This document shows, in pieces, positions 39,756 to 64,000 of a stretch of DNA of 64,000 nucleotides (position 1 is the first letter of the stretch; each line of letters begins with the position of its first letter). The position numbers were made by a program, and so were the translations under genes. The DNA is from Alviniconcha marisindica (Eukaryota > Mollusca > Gastropoda > Provannidae): contig JABMCL010000598.1 in assembly GCA_018857735.1 (NCBI GenBank), forward strand, positions 35,001 to 99,000. The letters run 5' to 3'. The notes below the pieces were generated by a model, which was given only the letters and a program-made list of their open reading frames with translations, had not been told where the DNA came from and made no database searches.

Positions 39756-40488
39756 GGCACCCAGTCTCAGCACACCTTCAGTTATGCAGCAGGTGGCGGG
39801 GTGAATCAGACGGACGCACCACCAACTTCTCCCATCCTAAAGATGAAAGGTTCAGACCTAAGCTTTGAGCGGCCGTAGTGGCGGTGAGTTCATCCACCCC
39901 CACCCCCCAACCCCCCACCCCCACCCCCAAGCCCCCACCCCCCACCCCCACCCCCCTCTCCTCGGCGTAGAATGACTCACTGATACTGACTATCTGACCA
40001 TCTAAACCAAAACAACCTCCCGAGCAGCTTCTCTGTTTAGGAAGAGACTTCAGGAAAACACTTGTTTCGGGCCAGGAGCTAAGTACGTCACTGTAATCTG
40101 TGTTTACGTTAATAACAAAAGCCGCGGCGTCATATTGCCGGCTTTGTCGGGTGAAATGAAATGCAGCCAGCAGGGTGGAGAGAAGGACGGAGCGGGTCTA
40201 CACTCTGGCAATGTGTGGGGTGCTCAGTCACTCACAGCTTTGCATCTAATCCTTTACCCAATATCGTGCTTGCCGTTGCCTATCGTCTGACGTCATCGAG
40301 TGCTACTCTGGCATCTCTGCCGGACCACGTGACGTCAAACATGTTCGCGAGAAGAGCGGCGGTGCTAAGCGTTGGCTCAGTGGGTCAGGCATGCGTCCAG
40401 CAGGTTCAATCTTTTCTTTTCTTCTCCCCTTCTGGGCTTGACGGAAGCCAACATTGTTTTCTTGAAATCTTTCAGTCTGCGCCTCCCC
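39756..40488. other. Spacer with possible SINE-like fragment
   Basis: A C-rich patch lies at 39890-39960. Around 40370, ttggctcagtgggtcaggca and a downstream ggttcaatc resemble pol III A and B boxes, so an old tRNA-derived SINE is possible. No target duplication was identified. Confidence 0.35.
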
Positions 40489-40511
40489 CCCCCCCCCCCC
40501 ACACACACGCA

Positions 40512-40560
<49 letters not shown>
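40489..40560. repeat. Poly-C and (CA)n tract
   Basis: C run followed by CA run. Confidence 0.95.
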
Positions 40561-40561
<1 letters not shown>

Positions 40562-40659
40562 CACACCTCCCCCCTTAACATGACATTCATTCACTGTTTG
40601 CTGGGAGTTAGATCTAAGAAGTCAGTTATTGTTGCTTTGTTTGGCATCAGTTCGGTCTT

Positions 40660-40870
40660 TCATATGGTGGTTGTGCTGCTGCTGGTTGGTGTTGGTGTGT
40701 GCAAGTGTGTAATACTGGTGGTTGTGTGTAATACTGGTGGTTGTGTGTAATACTGGTGGTTATGCTGCTTTTGCCGGTATTGGCGTGTGCAAGTGTATAA
40801 AACTGGTGGTTCTGTGTAATACTGGTGGTTGTGCTGCTGTTGGTGTTGGTGTGTGCAGTGTGGCTGGTTG
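40660..40870. repeat. Degenerate repeat (gtgtaatactggtggttgtg)
   Basis: Seven or so irregular copies of taatactggtggttgtg, with tggtgttggtgtgtgcaagt between some of them. Confidence 0.8.
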
Positions 40871-41274
40871 CGGTGTTGGGTTGGCAGAGAAATGGGCGTA
40901 CCGAGTACCGAGCTCTACAAATTAACTTACAGTTCCCTTGTGGTGTGTGAGTGGGGGGGGGGGGGAAGGGGGGCCGCTGTTACATCCTCTGACATCCCCC
41001 AACTGCTTTCTCGGTGTCGCTGTTCCCGCTCAGTTATGTCCTCTTTTCTCACTCAGCGTTGTTGTTTCTGTTCAGTTTGACAACGGCAACGTCTGCACAC
41101 TCTCTTTTCATATCCTGTCAGCAAGCACTCACTCTTAGCTTCTTGCGAGTTTTGATCACGGTCGTCGTGATAACCATCAGCATCGTCCACAGCGTCGTCA
41201 TTAGCATCGCCCTCTTTGCCGTCGCCGTTGTCGTCATCCCTTCCTGACGCCGTTGTCCGTTGCGCGTGTTGCAG

Positions 41275-59779
<18,505 letters not shown>

Positions 59780-60130
59780 CCCCCGGCCCCCCGGGATGCT
59801 CGCCGCGCCTCGTGTCCCGCAGCTCGCTGCGTGTCGCCGCCTTCTGCTCGTGATAAGTGTGGCAGGCGCTACGCCACCGCCGCTGTACGGCCTGTTTCTG
59901 TTGTGGCGGAACAGCTCTTAACTTACCTGGATAAACTGTGGCCTAATGTCATTATGTGCTTGTGTGGTGCTTGTGCTGTTTGCTTTTTGAAGGTCAATGT
60001 TGAATCGCTGCCAGGTTGGTATTTTGTATAGGGTGGTCATACTGAAAATGATCTACTTTGATTTTCGGCCGAGCCTATTCCCTGATTGTGGGTTTATTTA
60101 TTTTTTTACTAATAAAGTGACTGAAAACAT
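59780..60130 (+). other. AK: Arginine kinase 3' untranslated region
   Basis: This non-repetitive stretch follows the TAG stop and leads to an AATAAA at 60111. The cleavage point is not visible but should lie about 10-30 bases after the signal, so the end given here is approximate. No further coding potential was recognised in it. Confidence 0.7.
60111..60116 (+). promoter_or_regulatory. Poly(A) signal AATAAA of the arginine kinase gene
   Basis: Canonical AATAAA about 330 bases after the stop codon, followed by a TG-containing stretch (gtgactgaaaacatgtcttcgttg). A second AATAAA-type site at about 61093 could be a distal alternative. Confidence 0.75.
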
Positions 60131-60329
60131 GTCTTCGTTGTAATACGTTACTTCCCTATTTCATTATGAAGAGAGAAGCGATATATTTTGGTTCTTTTCT
60201 ATGCGTTTTTGTGTATACTGACCTGTCTGTTGACACTGTTGGACAAGCGCGACCCCCAGTTCTTCACAAAATGACCAATGCAGTAGAAGCTCTTATGTAA
60301 ACATGACAACAAAAACCGTCTTATACCTG

Positions 60330-60840
60330 GCATACTGGTAGCTCGAGTGGTGTTCCCTGGTGGTGGCTTGAGTTGTGTCCCTTGATTGTAGCTCGATAGT
60401 AGCTCACATGATTGTATCTCGAGTTGTCTCCCTTAATCAGTTGGTCGTAGCTTGAGTTGTGTGCATTGTAGTACCTACAATTGTCCTTTGGTGGTAGCTC
60501 GAGTTGTATCCCTTGGTCAGTTGGTGGTAGCTCGAGTTGTATCCCTTGGTCAGTTGGTGGTAGCTCGACTTGTATCCCTTGGTCAGTTGATGGTAGCTCG
60601 AGTTGTATCCCTTGGTCAGATGGTGGTAGCTCGAGTTGTATCCCTTGGTCAGATGGTGGTAGCTCGAGTTGTATCCCTTGGTCAGTTGGTGTTAGCTCGA
60701 GTTGTATCCCTTGGTCAGTTGGTGTTAGCTCGAGTTGTGTCCTTCGGTGGTAGCTCCAGTTGTATCCCTTGGGGTAGCTGGAGTTGTGTCCCCTGGTGGT
60801 AGCTCGCTATGCACCCCTTGGTAGTTGTACGAGTTATCCA
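60330..60840. repeat. Minisatellite, 33-bp unit, about 14 copies
   Basis: Unit contains ggtggtagctcgagttgtat plus cccttggtcagtt. Degenerate at both ends. Confidence 0.95.
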
Positions 60841-61780
60841 ACACTGGTGCCCAACCGTGGCAAATAGCTCGTTTTTCCATTTAATTTTTTTTCTCTCCCT
60901 TTTTTAATTTAAAAAATTCGTCTTGAACAGCGTTTGACGCCACGAAGGCAGCTGTATTTCACCCTCAAAAGACCATTTACAGCTCATTCTTTTTCAGTTC
61001 TTTCTTTTCTTCTTATTTTTTTTTTTTATTTTTTTTTTATTTTTTATTGTTGTACATGTTCTCGACCAAACATCAGGTGGACTACTATAGCCAATAAAGC
61101 AGACTTGTGGTTTTTGTTGTTGTTGTTGTTGTTGTTTTTCTTATTGTTTTGTTGTCAAGAGTCGTCATTTAAGGTGCGATAGGTCTGTTTCCTGTGTCTG
61201 TGTAGGCCTCTCAGATTGATTGGTTTTTTGTTTGTTTGTTTTTTGCCAAATTCGAGAAGGAGGGTCGGAGTGACTGTTTATAGCTGCACAGCGCATCCAG
61301 AGACACCGACCGCCACGGGTAGGTGTGTCATAGAGTGTTTAGAGACAGAGCACTTTCATCCACAGTGAATCAATGATCCAACGACGTCTTCGTCCGTACC
61401 CCAGTAACGGATGTCTCAGTGTTAACTGTGCTGTTTGTGGTGTAAAGGAGACGCTTTGCGTGAACAGTACTGACCAGTTCTGGAGGCAATTGGCCGTCTC
61501 CAGAGGAAACCGGCCTGTGACGCAGGCTGACCGTCGTCAAAACGTCTGTCCGTCTGGTGGAAGAAATGCCGAGCGGGTCACTGTGTAACCTGTCAATTAA
61601 GCTGTAGCCACACGATTCAGTGATTTTCGTTGGCTGATTCTGTAACTGACACTGACGGTTGCATCATCGCTGCTCTGCACGTGATCAGCGAGCCAGGTGA
61701 AAACGGAAAACAGACTTACGTCACCAACAATGTGTCAGGTGTCAGCCGTCAGAAGTTACACACAGGGATGGAGACGTCAC
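60841..61780. other. Intergenic sequence, no gene recognised
   Basis: T-rich tracts (60880-61050, 61110-61150) and unique sequence. An AATAAA-like site near 61093 might serve as a distal poly(A) signal for the kinase. Confidence 0.5.
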
Positions 61781-62170
61781 CCAGTAGGATTAAAATGCCG
61801 CCAAGTGGGATTAGGATGTCATTCACAAGGAGGAAGATGTTACCCAAAAGGGCTGATATGTCCCCCACTAGAATTAGTGTCACCCACTAGGAGTAAGACG
61901 TCACCCAAAATGATTATAATTCACCCACTAGGATCCCGATGTCACTCACCAGGATTAAAATATCACCCAAAAGGATTAAGATGTCACCCGAAAGGAAGAC
62001 GTCACCCACTAGGGTTAAGATGTCACCAAAAATTACTTAAAATGTCACTCGAAAGGAAGACGTCACCTAATATGATTAAGCTGTCGCTCACGAGGATTAT
62101 TATGGCACTCAAAAGGAGTAAGAATTTTCCTGGCAGAAAGGATTATTATGGCACTCAAAAGGAGTAAGAA
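61781..62170. repeat. Degenerate repeat, about 21-bp unit, plus a 49-bp duplication
   Basis: Diverged copies of aggattaagatgtcacccaa. At the right end ggattattatggcactcaaa plus aggagtaagaattttcct is duplicated (62092 and 62141). Confidence 0.85.
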
Positions 62171-62990
62171 TTTTCCTAGCTGAAAGATACCACCCGAAGG
62201 AAAGATGTCGGATTGTCATGTGGGGTTCAGATTGTTTATCCTGAATTTGTTTAAAATCGAGAGAAGGTAATTAACCACCCGTAATAATACACATTTAACA
62301 ATTAAACATGTAAATTCTTACCCGTCTACAGTGTGTTGTGACTGCTTTGTGTGTGAAGTGCAGATCTGGAAAGAACTGACTTGAATTTTGTTTGATGAGA
62401 TAACCGATTGTGAATCTGTCGTGCCTTTTGTACCTTTTCAATTTGCCTCATGTACTTTTTGTACTTGACTGTCCACACTCTCTTTTATTCGTACCAAGTA
62501 AATGGCCAGCATTTGTCATCATATTTGTGTCATGATTCTGATATTCGTATTTGTCTCATGTCATTCTGATGTATGATGCTATTTTTCTGTCCTATGTGTA
62601 TGTTTTAATTAACTTTGTACCCGAAGCTGTATGTTTCTTAAAATACTGGATACTAGGTTGTTGCTTTCAATGACTGTCGGTGCAGTCTGGGCTTCAATGT
62701 TATTATGCATAACAGCCGACAGAAACAGCATGAGTCTTTGCAAACCACAACCGAACCTACTAGGTCTGGAATGCTATTGACTTGAACTGTTCCGAAGAAC
62801 CATGCGTTGTTTCTGCGATGTTTCCAATGCAACCGAGGCTGTAGTTCGAACACAAATCAACAAAGAAAGGACATCGGGAACACGGAGTTAAAAATGTAGC
62901 GGTTCCCATAAAGAAAACTCTGACCTGAGTTGAATAAAAACGTCGTTGTTTCTCTTTCACCCAACACTTATGTGTCAAGCCAGGTGAGCG
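62171..62990. other. Intergenic sequence, no gene recognised
   Basis: AT-rich unique sequence. Open frames here show no domain. Confidence 0.5.
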
Positions 62991-63800
62991 TCTTACGTGT
63001 TAGCCAGGACAGACAGGAATATCACGTGTTAACCAGGACAGACAGGAATATCACGTGTTAACCAGGACAGACAGGAATATCACGTGTTAACCAGGACAGA
63101 CAGGAATATCACGTGTTAACCAGGACAGACAGGAATTTCACGTGTTAGCCAGGACTGATAGGAATTTCACGTGTAAGCCAGGACAGCGCTATGAGCATCT
63201 CGCGTGTTAACCATCTCAGCGGTAATAACATCTCACGTGTTAACCAGGACAGGTGAAGGAACATCTCATGTGTGAACCAGATCAGTGGCAAGAATATCTC
63301 ACGTGTTAACCAGGACAGCGCTATGAGCATCTCACGTGTTAAATATCTCAGCGGTAAGAGCATCTCACGTATTAACCAGATCAGTGGTACGAATATCTCA
63401 CGTGTTAACCAGAACGACAGGAACATCTCGCGTGTTAATCAGGACAGCGGTAGGAAGATCTCACACTGTGTTAACCAGCTCATCGGTAGGAACAGTGTTA
63501 ACCAGCTCATCGGTAGGAACAATGTTAACCAGCTCATCGCTAGGAACAGTGTTAACCAGCTCATCGCTAGGAACAGCGTTAACCAGGACAGCGGTAGGAA
63601 CAGTGTTAACCAGGTCAGCGGTAGGAACAGTGTTAACCAGGACATCGGTAGGAACAGTGTTAACCAGGACAGCGGCAGGAACAGTGTTAACCAGGACAGC
63701 GGTAGGAACAGTGTTAACCAGGACAGCGGTAGGAACAGTGTTAACCAGGACAGCGGTAGGAACATCTCACGGTTTAGCCAGGATAGCGGTTGGAACGTGT
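62991..63800. repeat. Minisatellite, 27-30-bp units, two sub-families
   Basis: Left: cgtgttaaccaggacagaca plus ggaatatca. Middle: degenerate with catctcacgt. Right: gtgttaaccaggacagcggt plus aggaaca in 27-bp units, open on both strands because 27 is a multiple of three. Confidence 0.95.
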
Positions 63801-63889
63801 AGACAATGGGTTGTTTGCTGGACAGACCTGGTAAAGTAAAGACGGGAACAGAACTGTCAGTGTCACTTTAAGCCCATTGTTTACAACAC

Positions 63890-64000
63890 ACACACCGACG
63901 TCCTTACAGACTGACAGACAGACAGACGTCCTTACAGACTGACAGACAGACGTCCTTAAAGACAGACTGACAGACAGACAGACGTCCTTACATACGAACA
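63890..64000. repeat. CAGA-type repeat at the right edge
   Basis: cagacagacgtccttacaga and variants, 4-5 copies, running off the window. Confidence 0.9.

Noticed and set aside
41250..41274. ATG at 41253 as the kinase start
   Set aside because: The residues before GCEWPD do not match the family, and a perfect acceptor ending at 41274 in the conserved phase 1 shows this is intron.

Overview
The window reads as invertebrate animal DNA, most likely from a marine mollusc and perhaps a gastropod. The evidence is a multi-exon two-domain arginine kinase (a gene layout known from molluscs), AG/GT-bounded introns, broken non-LTR retrotransposons, tRNA-derived SINEs, and an exceptional density of micro- and minisatellites. 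There are no bacterial-type genes, operons or CRISPR arrays. The species call is inference.

The one protein-coding gene I can support is a plus-strand arginine kinase (ATP:L-arginine phosphotransferase). Eleven exons are visible from 41275 to the stop codon at 59779, with a poly(A) signal at 60111. Five exons make up the visible part of domain 1 (41275-47976), whose N-terminal exon was not found. Six exons make up the complete domain 2 (48355-59779). The two halves are joined by a 378-bp bridge intron. Exon sizes and intron phases match exactly between the domains (269, 149, 166 and 181 bp; phases 1, 0, 2, 0, 1), so the gene arose by tandem duplication of a whole kinase gene. Domain 2 keeps the usual contact residues, while domain 1 has changes at several of them. 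The protein ends in Cys-Cys-Leu-Ile, a CaaX-type prenylation motif on a short tail, which would be unexpected for a cytosolic phosphagen kinase. The last exons of the two domains share a 116-bp tract with one mismatch, which suggests gene conversion.

Upstream (1-41274) no host gene was recognised. This part holds more than twenty unrelated minisatellites with units of about 23-89 bp, long TG/CA, CT/GA and poly-C tracts, and mobile elements. The mobile elements are a broken CR1-like LINE on the minus strand (7541-9796), a broken LINE with endonuclease and reverse transcriptase remnants on the plus strand (16930-19742, with 3' tail copies to 20818), a 1001-bp TA-flanked element with inverted ends (21812-22812), and a tRNA-derived SINE with a 12-bp target duplication (13340-13651). 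A second copy of that SINE lies inside the kinase gene (52096-52412).

Most introns of the kinase gene contain their own minisatellite. In several, the repeat unit includes or runs into a splice site. The clearest cases are a donor site copied about 17 times after 54280 and an acceptor-like site repeated more than 20 times before 44786. Downstream of the gene (60130-64000) only further repeats were seen. Most long open frames in the window are repeat arrays that happen to lack stops and are not genes.
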